DNA from: Myceligenerans indicum
Lineage (GTDB): Bacteria; Actinomycetota; Actinomycetes; Actinomycetales; Cellulomonadaceae
Length of the DNA stretch: 52,413 nt
Assembly (NCBI RefSeq): GCF_016742955.1
Contig: NZ_JABBYC010000032.1
Location: 1-52,413, forward strand
Direction of reading: 5' to 3'
Below the pieces are notes generated by a model that was given only the letters and a program-made list of their open reading frames with translations, was not told the DNA's origin and ran no database searches. Below are positions 26,312-35,442 of the stretch, piece after piece. Each line of letters opens with the position of its first letter. Positions within the stretch are counted from its first letter, which is position 1. The translations under genes and the position numbers were made by a program.

Positions 26312-26512
26312 GCCTTTCGGTGGACAAGGCGGATTTATTCCGGTCGTAACCGGTGGTTCACGGTCTGATGGTTGGTTTGGGCCTGTGTGCCCCTACCAGC
26401 GGTGTGTGCTCCCGCGCTGTGGCGGGTACAGCGGCGCCGATCGACGTCGCGCACCACTTGGCAGAGTCGTTCCCGGGCCGCGTGTCGGCCCGCTGTTGCA
26501 GAAGGAGTCAGC

Positions 26513-29500
26513 GTGACACCCAGCACGCCCCGGTCGTCCAGACCGGTCCAGCGACCAAGAGCCTTGGCGGCAGGCCTGGCGGCCGCGCTCGCCCTCCCCA
26601 CCTCGGCCGTGTTCGCGGCCCCCGCTCTCGCCGACGAGGCGGACGTCACTCCGATCGCCGAGATCCAGGGCACCGGCGACGCCTCCCCCCTGGCCGGGGA
26701 GACGGTCACCACGCGTGGCGTCGTGACGGCCGCATACCCCACCGGCGGCTTCAACGGCCTCTACCTCCAGACGGGGGGCACCGGCGGAGACCCCGCCGCC
26801 GACGCGACACCAGGCGCCTCGGACGGCGTCTTCGTCTACTCCGCGGCGGCAGCGGCGGAGCTCTCCGTCGGCGACTCCGTCGAGCTCACCGGAGCGGTGT
26901 CGGAGTACCACGGCCTGACGGAGATCACGCCGGAGGCCTGGACGGTGCTCGACGACGGCGCCGCCGTCGAACCGCTGCTCACCGAGTGGCCCGCGACCGA
27001 TGCCGGGCGTGAGGCCCTGGAAGGCATGTTGCTGGCGCCGCAGGGCGACTTCACGGTCACGGACAACTACCGGACCAACTACTACGGCACGATCGGTCTG
27101 GCGGCCGGTGACTCGCCACTGGTGCAGCCCACCTCGGCCGGCCGGCCGCTCTCGGCGGCGTACGACGCGCAGATCGCCGACAACGACGCGCGCGGCCTGC
27201 TGCTCGACGACGGTGCCTCGTGGAACTACAGCTCCTCCTCGAACCAGTCGAAGCCGCTGCCCTGGCTCACCGGCGGTGCGCCCGTGCGTGTCGGCGCCGC
27301 GGTGCAGTTCACCGCGCCGGTCGTGCTCGACTACCGGTACAGCGCCTGGGGTCTGCAGCCGCAGGGCCAGCTCACGCCCGACACGGCAGACGCCCTGCAG
27401 CCGGCGGTGTTCGAGGACACCCGTGAGGCCTCGCCGGCCGAGGTGGGTGGCTCGCTGAAGGTCGGCACCTTCAACGTGCTGAACTACTTCACCACCACGG
27501 GCGACGAGCTCGAGGGCTGCACGTACTACACGGACCGCGAGGGCGATCCGGTGTCCGTGTCCGGAGGGTGCGACGCCCGCGGCGCCGCCGAGGACGAGGA
27601 CCTGGAGCGCCAGCAGGTCAAGATCGTCGGTGCGATCTCCGCGCTCGGCGCGGACGTCGTCTCCCTCGAGGAGATCGAGAACTCGGCGCACTTCCTCGGC
27701 AAGTCGCGGGACCAGGCGCTCTCCGACCTGACGGACGCGCTGAATGCTGCGGCAGGCGCTGGGACCTGGGCATACGTCGAGTCCCCGGCCGAGCTGCCCG
27801 CGGACGAGGACGTGATCCGCAACGGGTTCGTCTACCGCACCGCCACGGCTGAGCCCGTCGGCGGGTCCACGATCCTGACCGGGGACGAGGCCTTCGGCAA
27901 CGCGCGTGAGCCGCTGGCGCAGGTGTTCCAGCCGGCGGGCGGTGCGGACGACACGAGCGACGACGTCCTCGTGATCTCCAACCACTTCAAGTCGAAGGGC
28001 TCGGTCGGGCCGTGGCCCGGCGACACGGACCAGGGCGACGGCCAGGGCAACTCCAACGAGTCCCGCGTCCGCCAGGCGACGTCGCTGGTGGCGTTCGCCG
28101 ACGAGCAGGCAGCGGCGGCCGGCACGGACAAGGTGCTGCTCGTGGGCGACTTCAACGCCTACGAGCAGGAGGACCCGATCCAGGTCGTGACCGACGCCGG
28201 CTACGTCGACCTCGGCGCCGCCACCGGTGAGTACTCCTACAACTACGGGGGCCAGGTCGGCTCGCTCGACCACGTGCTGGCTTCCCCGGGCGCGGTCGAG
28301 GCCGTGACCGGCACCGACATCTGGAACATCAACTCGTACGAGCCCGTCGCGAACGAGTACAGCCGGTACAACTACAACGCGACCATCCTGTACGACGAGA
28401 CGCCGTTCCGGTCCTCGGACCACGACCCGCTGCTGGTCGGTCTCGACCTGGGCGAAGGCACGACCGAGCCGGGTACGACGACGATCGACCTGCTGGGCAT
28501 CAACGACTTCCACGGCCGGATCGACGGACACACCGTCGGGTTCGCCGGAACGGTCGAGGAGCTCCGCGCGCAGAACCCGGACGCCACCGCGCTCGTCGCG
28601 GCAGGTGACAACATCGGTGCCTCGCTGTTCGCCTCTGCGGTGGCGCAGGACCAGCCCACCATCGACGTGCTGAACGCGCTCGGGATGACGGCGTCGTCGG
28701 TGGGCAACCACGAGTTCGACCAGGGTATGGACGACCTGACCGGCCGCGTCACGGACGCGGCCGACTGGAACTACCTGGGCGCCAACGTGTACGACGCGAC
28801 CACGGGCGAGCCGGCGCTGCCGGAGTTCACGGTGCAGGAGATCGGCGGGGTCGACGTCGGCTTCGTCGGTGTCGTGACGGAGGAGACGCCCACGCTCGTC
28901 ACGCCTGCCGGGATCGAGGGCCTCGAGTTCGGCAATCCCGTGGACGCGATCAACCGCGTCACGGACGAGCTCCTGGACGGCGACCCCGAGAACGGTGAGG
29001 CGGACCTCGTCGTCGCGATGACCCACGAAGGGGCGAGCATGGGCACGCCGGAGGGCGCCACGCTCGACGAGGAGGTCGCCGCAGGCGGTCCGTTCGCGGA
29101 CATCGTGGAGCGCACGGACCCGCGCGTCGCGGTCATCTTCACCGGTCACACGCACAAGAAGTACGCGTGGGACGCCCCGGTGCCTGGCACGGACGGCGAG
29201 ACCCGGCCGATCATCCAGACCGGTGACTACGGCTCCAACGTGGGCCACGTGTCGCTCACGGTGGACACCGACTCCTTCGAGGTCACGGACTACACCGCCC
29301 AGAACGTCGGTCGCACCGGGACACCGGACGACGAACTGATCGCGACCTACCCGCGCGTGGCGCAGGTGGACACGATCGTGCAGGCCGCCCTGGCGGAGGC
29401 CGAGGAGATCGGCGCACAGCCGATCGGTGAGGTCACGTCCGACATCACCACGGCGTTCGCCGGCGGCGAGTACGTGGACGGCGTCTGGACGGGCGGTGAC

Positions 29501-30550
29501 CGGGACGACCGCGCGTCGGAGTCGGCGCTCGGGAACCTCGTGGCGAACGCCCTGCGCGACTCCCTCGCGAGCGAGGAGCGCGGGGGCGCCGACCTCGGTG
29601 TCGCCAACCCCGGCGGGCTGCGCAGCGAGCTGCTGTACGCGGCCTCGGGCGCAGAGGGCGACGGCGTCGTCACGTACGCCGAGGCCAACTCCGTGCTGCC
29701 GTTCGTCAACAACCTGCTCACGGTCACGCTGACCGGTGAGCAGATCAAGACGCTGCTGGAACAGCAGTGGCAGACGGACGAGGCGGGCGAACGTCCGTCT
29801 CGCCCCTACCTGGCGCTCGGCCTGTCGGACAACGTCTCGTACACGGCGTCCACCGACGATCCGAACGCCACCCCGGGCGACAACATCTCGTCCATCACGA
29901 TCGACGGCGTGCCGGTCGACCCCGCGGCGGAGTACCGCGTCGCCACGTTCTCGTTCCTGATGTCGGGCGGCGACAACTTCCGGGTGTTCACGCAGGGGAC
30001 CGACGTGCGGGACTCGGGCCTGGTGGACCGGGACGCCTGGATGGACTACATCCGGACGAACTCGCCGCTGTCGCCGTCGTTCGCTCGCTCGCACGCGGTC
30101 ACCGAGGCTCTGCCGGGCACGGTCACGGCGGGCGAGGACGTGGCAGTGGACCTCGCGGGCCTCGACCTCACCTCGCTCGGCGCTCCGCGGAACACGGACG
30201 CCCAGGCCGTGCTCGCCCCCGTGGGGGAGGACGTCTCCGGGGGGGTCCCGCTCGGGACGGCATCCGTGTCGGACGGTGCGACGTCGCTCACGGCGACGGT
30301 CCCGGCGGACACGGAAGCGGGCGAGTACGTGCTGTACGTCGTCGCCGAGCCGTCCGCCACGAGCATCGCGGTGCCCGTGACGGTCGATGCCGCCGTGCCG
30401 TCCGCGCCGGAGTGGCAGCCGTGGCGGCTCTACTGGTGGGGTGACCAGGTGATGTACCGCGGCGAGGTCTACGAGGCGAAGCGCCCGAACATCCACTGGG
30501 CGCCGGGCCTCAGGTGGTGGGCCAGCCCGTGGGTGCCGGTCGCCGAGTGA
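26513..30550 (+). CDS. Secreted multidomain nuclease / 5'-nucleotidase with chitin-binding-type module
   Basis: A 1345-residue exported enzyme that probably degrades external DNA or RNA and then removes phosphate from the nucleotides. Order: signal peptide (1 to about 37, ending near APALA); OB-like domain of ExeM-type nucleases (about 40-180); EEP nuclease domain (about 315-645) with KVGTFNVLNYF, SLEEIEN, LVGDFNAYEQED and SDHDPLLVG; metallophosphatase domain (about 655-905) with GINDFHGRID, VGNHEFDQGM and FTGHTHKKY; 5'-nucleotidase C-terminal domain (about 960-1180); a beta-rich linker; and a final CBM5/12-like module (about 1298-1345; WQPWRLYWWGDQVMYRG). GTG 26513 follows GAAGGAG. Cleavage products could feed purine salvage; purF is downstream. 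Confidence 0.9.
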   Translation: MTPSTPRSSRPVQRPRALAAGLAAALALPTSAVFAAPALADEADVTPIAEIQGTGDASPLAGETVTTRGVVTAAYPTGGFNGLYLQTGGTGGDPAADATPGASDGVFVYSAAAAAELSVGDSVELTGAVSEYHGLTEITPEAWTVLDDGAAVEPLLTEWPATDAGREALEGMLLAPQGDFTVTDNYRTNYYGTIGLAAGDSPLVQPTSAGRPLSAAYDAQIADNDARGLLLDDGASWNYSSSSNQSKPLPWLTGGAPVRVGAAVQFTAPVVLDYRYSAWGLQPQGQLTPDTADALQPAVFEDTREASPAEVGGSLKVGTFNVLNYFTTTGDELEGCTYYTDREGDPVSVSGGCDARGAAEDEDLERQQVKIVGAISALGADVVSLEEIENSAHFLGKSRDQALSDLTDALNAAAGAGTWAYVESPAELPADEDVIRNGFVYRTATAEPVGGSTILTGDEAFGNAREPLAQVFQPAGGADDTSDDVLVISNHFKSKGSVGPWPGDTDQGDGQGNSNESRVRQATSLVAFADEQAAAAGTDKVLLVGDFNAYEQEDPIQVVTDAGYVDLGAATGEYSYNYGGQVGSLDHVLASPGAVEAVTGTDIWNINSYEPVANEYSRYNYNATILYDETPFRSSDHDPLLVGLDLGEGTTEPGTTTIDLLGINDFHGRIDGHTVGFAGTVEELRAQNPDATALVAAGDNIGASLFASAVAQDQPTIDVLNALGMTASSVGNHEFDQGMDDLTGRVTDAADWNYLGANVYDATTGEPALPEFTVQEIGGVDVGFVGVVTEETPTLVTPAGIEGLEFGNPVDAINRVTDELLDGDPENGEADLVVAMTHEGASMGTPEGATLDEEVAAGGPFADIVERTDPRVAVIFTGHTHKKYAWDAPVPGTDGETRPIIQTGDYGSNVGHVSLTVDTDSFEVTDYTAQNVGRTGTPDDELIATYPRVAQVDTIVQAALAEAEEIGAQPIGEVTSDITTAFAGGEYVDGVWTGGDRDDRASESALGNLVANALRDSLASEERGGADLGVANPGGLRSELLYAASGAEGDGVVTYAEANSVLPFVNNLLTVTLTGEQIKTLLEQQWQTDEAGERPSRPYLALGLSDNVSYTASTDDPNATPGDNISSITIDGVPVDPAAEYRVATFSFLMSGGDNFRVFTQGTDVRDSGLVDRDAWMDYIRTNSPLSPSFARSHAVTEALPGTVTAGEDVAVDLAGLDLTSLGAPRNTDAQAVLAPVGEDVSGGVPLGTASVSDGATSLTATVPADTEAGEYVLYVVAEPSATSIAVPVTVDAAVPSAPEWQPWRLYWWGDQVMYRGEVYEAKRPNIHWAPGLRWWASPWVPVAE

Positions 30551-30556
30551 CCTGAG

Positions 30557-30604
30557 CGTCGAGCGGTCGGCGGGTCGCGTGCGCGACCCGCCGACCGCTC
30601 GACG
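30557..30604. terminator. Perfect 22-bp hairpin after the secreted nuclease
   Basis: Bases 30557-30578 are exactly complementary to 30583-30604 around the loop GTGC, starting seven bases after the stop codon. No T-run follows. Confidence 0.85.
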
Positions 30605-30647
30605 TCGTCGACGGCAGGCGGCGACGCCGTCCGCCCCCGCGACCTCT

Positions 30648-30653
30648 TAGGCT
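30648..30653 (+). promoter_or_regulatory. -10 box for a leaderless small membrane protein transcript
   Basis: TAGGCT followed by six bases and GTG 30660. Confidence 0.5.
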
Positions 30654-30659
30654 GGGACC

Positions 30660-31025
30660 GTGAGCGACACTCCTTCGACCGCACCGGAACCCGGCTCGGA
30701 CCCCGTGCACCCGGCCGATCAGGCGCCGGATGCCCGGCTGCCCCTGCGCGACGTTGTCAGCCCTGCCGATGTGCGCCGGGCGCCCCGTGTCGGCCGGTTC
30801 CTGCTTGCCGGCGCCGTGGTCGGGACAGTGATCGGCCTGGGCCTCGGCCTCTTCGTCGTCGGGACACCGGAGGCGCAGGGGATGCTGAAGCCCGGCGTGT
30901 ACGTCGCGGTGATCACCGCCTTCACGGGCACCCTCACCACCCTCGTGGCAGGCCTGCTGGCTGTCCTCGCAGACCGCCGCAGCGTGCGCAGGTACGAGCG
31001 CGGCCGCTCCCGCCGGCGGGCGTGA
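30660..31025 (+). CDS. Small two-helix membrane protein
   Basis: The 121-residue product has a Pro/Asp/Ala-rich N-terminus (about 1-45), two hydrophobic helices (FLLAGAVVGTVIGLGLGLFVV and VYVAVITAFTGTLTTLVAGLLAVL) and a basic tail (RRSVRRYERGRSRRR). Proteins like this are found beside purF in Actinobacteria, but I know no assigned function. The GTG start is set by the leaderless layout TAGGCT-N6-GTG. Confidence 0.75.
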   Translation: MSDTPSTAPEPGSDPVHPADQAPDARLPLRDVVSPADVRRAPRVGRFLLAGAVVGTVIGLGLGLFVVGTPEAQGMLKPGVYVAVITAFTGTLTTLVAGLLAVLADRRSVRRYERGRSRRRA

Positions 31026-31109
31026 GGCGCGCCGGACCGCCGATCGTGCGGGTCACGCACGTCACATCCGCCCGTGGGACCGTATGAACGTGGCGCGCCG
31101 CCTTCATGG

Positions 31110-31115
31110 GATACT
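31110..31115 (+). promoter_or_regulatory. -10 box for a leaderless purF transcript
   Basis: GATACT followed by six bases and ATG 31122. The hexamer departs from TANNNT only at its first base. Confidence 0.4.
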
Positions 31116-31121
31116 CATGGC

Positions 31122-32669
31122 ATGCCTCTGCGCCCGGACGGCCGCCTCAACCATGAACTGATGCCCGGGGAGAAGGGCCCCCAGGACGCCTGCGGCGTCT
31201 TCGGGGTCTGGGCCCCTGGCGAGGAAGTCGCCAAGCTCACCTACTTCGGCCTGTACTCGCTCCAGCACCGGGGCCAGGAGTCCGCCGGTATCGCGACGAG
31301 CAACGGCGATCAGATTCTCGTCTACAAGGACATGGGACTGGTGTCCCAGGTCTTCGACGAGACCGCGCTGAACGCGCTGACCGGCCACATCGCCGTCGGG
31401 CACTGCCGCTATTCGACGACGGGCGGGGTGACGTGGGAGAACGCGCAGCCCACTCTCGGCCCGACGGCCTCCGGCACGGTCGCCCTGGGACACAACGGGA
31501 ACTTGATCAACTCCGGCGAGCTGGTCGACCTCGTCGCGGAACGGTACGGCGCTCAGCGCCGCGGTGAGCTGGCCCGGGGGAACACCACCGACACGGCGCT
31601 GATCACCGCCCTGCTCGCCGGGGACCCCGACCACACGCTGGAGGCGACGGCGGTCGAGGTCCTCCCGCGTCTTCGTGGCGCGTTCTCGCTGGTGTTCATG
31701 GACGAAACCACTCTCTACGCGGCCAGGGACCCGCAGGGCGTGCGTCCGCTGGTGCTCGGCCGCCTGGAGCGCGGCTGGGTGGTGGCTTCCGAGACCCCCG
31801 CGCTGGACATCGTCGGCGCGTCGTACGTGCGGGACGTCGAGCCAGGTGAGCTGATCTGTATCGACGCCGACGGCCTCCGATCGACACGGTTCGGGACCGC
31901 GCAGCGTGCGAGCTGCGTCTTCGAGTACGTCTACCTGGCCCGGCCGGACCACACCCTCAACGGGCGGTCCGTGCACGCGGCGCGCGTGGAGATGGGCCGG
32001 GAGCTGGCCCGCGAGCACCCGGTGGACGCCGATCTCGTCATCGCGACGCCCGAGTCGGGAACTCCCGCCGCCATCGGCTACGCCACCGAGTCGGGAATCC
32101 CGTTCGGGCAGGGACTCACCAAGAACGCCTACGTCGGGCGCACGTTCATCCAGCCCTCGGACACGCTCCGGCAGCTCGGGATCCGGTTGAAGCTGAACCC
32201 GCTGCGCGAGAACGTGCGTGGCAAGCGGCTCGTGGTGGTCGACGACTCGATCGTCCGCGGCAACACGCAGCGAGCCCTGGTCCGCATGCTGCGCGAGGCC
32301 GGAGCGGCCGAGGTGCACGTGCGGATCTCGTCGCCGCCGGTGAAGTGGCCGTGCTTCTACGGCATCGACTTCGCCTCCCGCGCCGAGCTGATCGCCAACG
32401 GCCTCGGCGTGGAGGAGATCGGGCAGTCGCTCGGGGCCGACAGTCTCGGCTACATCTCGGCCGAGGGCATGATCGCCGCGACGGAGCAGCCGGCGTCACA
32501 GCTCTGCGCCGCCTGCTTCACCGGCAAGTACCCGATCGAGCTGCCGTCGGACGATCAGCTCGGCAAACACCTGCTCGAACAGGCCGAGCTGCCCCTGGGG
32601 GCTCCCGAGGACGGTCTGTCGGCCCTCACGGTCTCCGCCGGCGGGTCCGGCGCTCTCGACCGCCCCTGA
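31122..32669 (+). CDS. purF: Amidophosphoribosyltransferase
   Basis: PurF makes 5-phosphoribosylamine from PRPP and glutamine, the first committed step of purine synthesis. The 515-residue protein has a 23-residue N-terminal propeptide before the catalytic nucleophile Cys24 (DACGVFGVWAP), which becomes the new N-terminus after processing. TYFGLYSLQHRGQESAGI belongs to the glutaminase domain and VVVDDSIVRGNTQRAL (about 371-386) is the PRPP-binding loop. ATG 31122 is favoured because it leaves a normal propeptide; the longer frame to 31074 is rejected. purM follows after 75 bases. Confidence 0.96.
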   Translation: MPLRPDGRLNHELMPGEKGPQDACGVFGVWAPGEEVAKLTYFGLYSLQHRGQESAGIATSNGDQILVYKDMGLVSQVFDETALNALTGHIAVGHCRYSTTGGVTWENAQPTLGPTASGTVALGHNGNLINSGELVDLVAERYGAQRRGELARGNTTDTALITALLAGDPDHTLEATAVEVLPRLRGAFSLVFMDETTLYAARDPQGVRPLVLGRLERGWVVASETPALDIVGASYVRDVEPGELICIDADGLRSTRFGTAQRASCVFEYVYLARPDHTLNGRSVHAARVEMGRELAREHPVDADLVIATPESGTPAAIGYATESGIPFGQGLTKNAYVGRTFIQPSDTLRQLGIRLKLNPLRENVRGKRLVVVDDSIVRGNTQRALVRMLREAGAAEVHVRISSPPVKWPCFYGIDFASRAELIANGLGVEEIGQSLGADSLGYISAEGMIAATEQPASQLCAACFTGKYPIELPSDDQLGKHLLEQAELPLGAPEDGLSALTVSAGGSGALDRP

Positions 32670-32744
32670 CCCCGACGCGAGCCGGCGCGGTCGCGCCACC
32701 GCCGTCGGACCCGGACCACCGACCCGACCAGTGATGGAGTACCA

Positions 32745-33851
32745 GTGACATCCGAAGGGCTCACCTACGCGGCCGCAGGGGTCGACACCGAGGCCGGCGA
32801 CAAGGCCGTCGAGCTGATGAAGGACGCCGTGCGCCGCACGCAGGGTCCACAGGTGCTCGGTGGCGTGGGCGGTTTCGCAGGCCTCTACGACATGTCGGCC
32901 TTCCGGGAGTACCGCAAGCCGTTGCTCGCCACGTCCACGGACGGCGTGGGCACGAAGGTGGCGATCGCGCAGGCGCTCGACAAGCACGACACGATCGGCT
33001 TCGACCTCGTCGGGATGGTCGTGGACGACATCGTGGTGGTCGGCGCGAAGCCGCTGTTCATGACCGACTACATCGCCACCGGCAAGGTCGTCCCGGAGCG
33101 CGTCGCGGACATCGTGCGCGGGATCGCCCAGGCGTGCGAGGTCGCGGAGACCGCACTCGTCGGCGGCGAGACCGCGGAACACCCCGGCCTGCTCGCGCCC
33201 GACGAGTACGACGTCGCCGGCGCGGCCACGGGCATCGTGGAGGCCGACGACGTCCTGGGGCCGGACCGGGTGCGTGAGGGCGACGTCCTGATCGCCATGG
33301 CGTCTTCCGGGCTGCACTCGAACGGGTACTCGCTCGTGCGGGCCGTCGTGCGGCACGCGGGGTGGGAGCTGGACCGGCACGTCGAGGATCTCGGGCGCAC
33401 TCTCGGTGAGGAGCTGCTGGAGCCGACGCGTGTGTATGCGAGTGACGTCCTCGCGCTGGCCGCCGACGACGCCGCGCGGGTGCACGCCTTCACCCACGTG
33501 ACCGGGGGCGGGCTCGCGGCGAATCTGGCGCGCGTCCTGCCTGGCGGAACGCTGGCCACCGTGGATCGCGCCTCGTGGGAGCTGCCGCCGGTGTTCCGGA
33601 TGGTGCGGGAGCTGGGCGGTGTGCCCCGCGGCGATCTCGAGAACACGCTCAACCTGGGCGTCGGGATGGTGGCGGTGGTCGATCCTGAAGGGGCCGACGC
33701 CGCTCTGAGCCGACTGGCCGGGCTCGGCGTGCCGGCGTGGGAACTCGGGCGGGTCGAGGCCCATGACCCCACGGAGCAGATCGAGAACCTGGTGGGTGGC
33801 ACGAAGGGCGTGCAAGGCGGCGCGGTGCGGCTGGTGAACGACTACCGGTGA
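32745..33851 (+). CDS. purM: Phosphoribosylformylglycinamidine cyclo-ligase (AIR synthetase)
   Basis: PurM closes the imidazole ring of FGAM with ATP to give aminoimidazole ribotide, the step after the PurSQL reaction. The 368-residue sequence shows TYAAAGVDTEAGDKAVELMK, the metal/ATP segment STDGVGTKVAIAQALDKHDTIGFDLVGM, GGETAEHPGL and FTHVTGGGLAANLARVLP. The C-terminal FRMVRELGG and LNLGVGMVAVV are also typical. GTG 32745 is preceded by TGGAG. It probably shares the purF transcript, as in other Actinobacteria. Confidence 0.96.
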   Translation: MTSEGLTYAAAGVDTEAGDKAVELMKDAVRRTQGPQVLGGVGGFAGLYDMSAFREYRKPLLATSTDGVGTKVAIAQALDKHDTIGFDLVGMVVDDIVVVGAKPLFMTDYIATGKVVPERVADIVRGIAQACEVAETALVGGETAEHPGLLAPDEYDVAGAATGIVEADDVLGPDRVREGDVLIAMASSGLHSNGYSLVRAVVRHAGWELDRHVEDLGRTLGEELLEPTRVYASDVLALAADDAARVHAFTHVTGGGLAANLARVLPGGTLATVDRASWELPPVFRMVRELGGVPRGDLENTLNLGVGMVAVVDPEGADAALSRLAGLGVPAWELGRVEAHDPTEQIENLVGGTKGVQGGAVRLVNDYR

Positions 33852-33867
33852 GGCCGAGTGACGGTCC

Positions 33868-33969
33868 ACCTCGTTGCCGGTGGCCAGGACTGCCAGGGAC
33901 GGGCACGTTCCGGAACTCAGGGGCCTTCCGTTCCGGAACGTGTGCCCTGGCAGTCCCGACCGGCGAGGT
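33868..33969. repeat. Long imperfect inverted repeat after purM
   Basis: Four helical blocks pair across about 102 bases: ACCTCG/CGAGGT and GCCGGT/ACCGGC on the outside, then GGACTGCCAGGG/CCCTGGCAGTCC, then a 13-base CACGTTCCGGAAC/GTTCCGGAACGTG block next to a 13-base loop (33917-33929). Small internal loops separate the blocks. Each inner arm itself contains the palindrome GTTCCGGAAC. It sits between convergent purM and DUF3073 and could be a bidirectional terminator, but is much longer than the other hairpins here. Confidence 0.8.
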
Positions 33970-34079
33970 CCTGCGCGCCGATCGGTGCGCTCCGACCACG
34001 GCGGAACTGCTCAGGAAGGACTATCGACTGCTGGGGTGTTGACGACGCGTGCCGTCGAGCTCTGAATCAGTGCTCGTTA

Positions 34080-34310
34080 TCAGTGCTCGTTGCGTTCGTT
34101 CGAGTCGTCGAAGTCAGCCCAGTCCGCGTAGCGGTTGTCGTAGTCCTCGTCCTCGGGTGCACTCCAGCGAGAATCGTCCGTGACCACGTCCGTGTGGGAC
34201 TTCCCGCCTCGGAGCTCCTGCTCAAGGGCGTGGTAGTTGGTCTCAGGGCTGTAGTACTTCAGCGCTCGAGCAACCTTGGTCTGCTTTGCCTTCTGACGGC
34301 CGCGGCCCAT
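34080..34310 (-). CDS. DUF3073 family protein
   Basis: The 76-residue protein begins MGRGRQKAKQTKVARALKYYSPETNYHALEQELRG, the characteristic basic opening of DUF3073, and ends in an acidic stretch (EDEDYDNRYADWADFDD). The family is small, actinobacterial and usually adjacent to purM, as here; its role is unknown. ATG 34310 is preceded by CGGAG. The basic head and acidic tail suggest nucleic-acid or ribosome association, which is only inference. Confidence 0.88.
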   Translation of the reverse strand: MGRGRQKAKQTKVARALKYYSPETNYHALEQELRGGKSHTDVVTDDSRWSAPEDEDYDNRYADWADFDDSNERNEH

Positions 34311-34845
34311 GGCTCCGACCCCCTCAACGTAGGAGCGGGGCGGCTACGTGCAACAGACGTGCGGCCCCGGAGTGTGCTTGATCTGTCCAGGCTCCAACGG
34401 TACATGGTTGTACGTGGTTTCCTCCAGTCTGCACGTGTGATTCGCCCGATGCGCCGGTGATCTTCGGCACCATTCGAGCCGGGACGCGGCGGAAGGCCGC
34501 CGACGCAACGACGTGACGAGGCGTCGTCGTCTGTCGTGACCGACGTGACGCAACGGTGTTCGCGCGTCGCGAACCGCCATCTGTGAAGGCTTGGTAGGCG
34601 ATTGATGTGAGATGATGGTTCCCGATAGCGATAAATGACGACGAATCGCTCATCTGCCGGGGGTTCGCGCTATGGTTGCGTAGTAGGGCGCTCCGTTGCG
34701 GAGAGACGCGTCGGAGAATGTGAGCGAAATGAGTCCGCTCTCAAGTCGCCTAAATCCTGTTTGCTGCTAACAATGGTGAGAGAGCGGGAGCCGTCAAAGA
34801 ACCTGGTGCCGCCAGGGCCGGCGCCGTTCCGGAGGAGGTGCAGGG
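34311..34845. other. Divergent control region of DUF3073 and bldC
   Basis: About 535 bases without a credible gene; it is less GC-rich than its surroundings. It holds the hairpin CGGCGG-AAGG-CCGCCG (34487-34502), the palindrome GTTCGCG-CGT-CGCGAAC (34558-34574), a tenfold repeat word CGACGTGACG near 34510 and 34541, and TATGGT (34671-34676), a possible -10 box on the plus strand. A long leader before bldC is likely. Confidence 0.5.
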
Positions 34846-35055
34846 ATGTCCATCCACGGTGAATCCGAGGTCCTGCTCACGCCTGCCGAGGTAGCGAGCT
34901 TGTTCCGCGTAGACCCCAAGACGGTAACCCGTTGGGCAAAGGCGGGAAAGCTTTCTTCGATCCGCACGCTCGGTGGACACCGCCGGTACAAGGAGTCCGA
35001 GGTTCGGGCGCTGCTCGGTGCAGCGGCCGAGAGTCCCGAGGAGTCCGACGCGTAG
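34846..35055 (+). CDS. bldC: BldC-type MerR-like DNA-binding protein
   Basis: The 69-residue protein is a single winged helix-turn-helix domain with LLTPAEVASLFRVDPKTVTRWAKAGKLSSIRTLGGHRRYKESEV, nearly the complete BldC consensus. In Streptomyces BldC binds direct repeats cooperatively and controls entry into development; in non-sporulating relatives it is a general regulator, so the target set here is unknown. ATG 34846 follows GGAGGAGG. No effector domain is present. Confidence 0.92.
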   Translation: MSIHGESEVLLTPAEVASLFRVDPKTVTRWAKAGKLSSIRTLGGHRRYKESEVRALLGAAAESPEESDA

Positions 35056-35106
35056 CCGACGGGGTCGGCAGGTAGTGGTGACGGCGCGCCCGGGTGCTGC
35101 CCTAGC

Positions 35107-35442
35107 TCAGCCCCGCGCGCGCCGCAGGACCACCACGGCGATCGTGAGTGCGCCCAGGGCCGTGAGGCCCAGTGCGGTTCCCACGAGAAGCTTGGTGTTT
35201 CGAGCCCGGTGTCCCTCAGGCACCGGGCTCTTCTTCTCCCGGTGAAAGGCGTCGGCCGCGCGGCTTCCTGCTCCCGCGGCCGCCTGCTTCGCGCTGCGCG
35301 CGAGTCGCTGGGCCTGGTGCGCGGGATTGACGCGGAGGGTCAGCTCGTCGATCGTCGCGGCGAGCTCCGCGCGAGTGCGCAGCACCTCTGCCTCGAGCTC
35401 CTCCTTGGAGGGCTTGCGCTGTGCCTTGTCCTCGGTGCTCAT
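35107..35442 (-). CDS. DUF3618 family membrane protein
   Basis: The 111-residue product has the DUF3618 core SKEELEAEVLRTRAELAATIDELTLRVNP near the start and one C-terminal transmembrane helix (LLVGTALGLTALGALTIAVVVL) followed by basic residues. It starts inside the stop of the holin-like gene (ATGA overlap), so the two are co-translated. The family often sits beside the actinobacterial holin-like proteins; function is unknown, probably at the membrane or cell envelope. Confidence 0.85.
   Translation of the reverse strand: MSTEDKAQRKPSKEELEAEVLRTRAELAATIDELTLRVNPAHQAQRLARSAKQAAAGAGSRAADAFHREKKSPVPEGHRARNTKLLVGTALGLTALGALTIAVVVLRRARG

Noticed and set aside
26340..26385. PHO box (GTTCACC-type direct repeats) upstream of the secreted nuclease/nucleotidase
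   Set aside because: Only one GTTCACGG unit is recognisable; no second unit lies at the required spacing.
26393..30496. Very long antisense ORF (over 1300 codons) opposite the secreted nuclease
   Set aside because: High GC at third codon positions removes stops from a shadow frame; the product is His/Arg/Val-rich with no domain, while the plus strand has clear domains.
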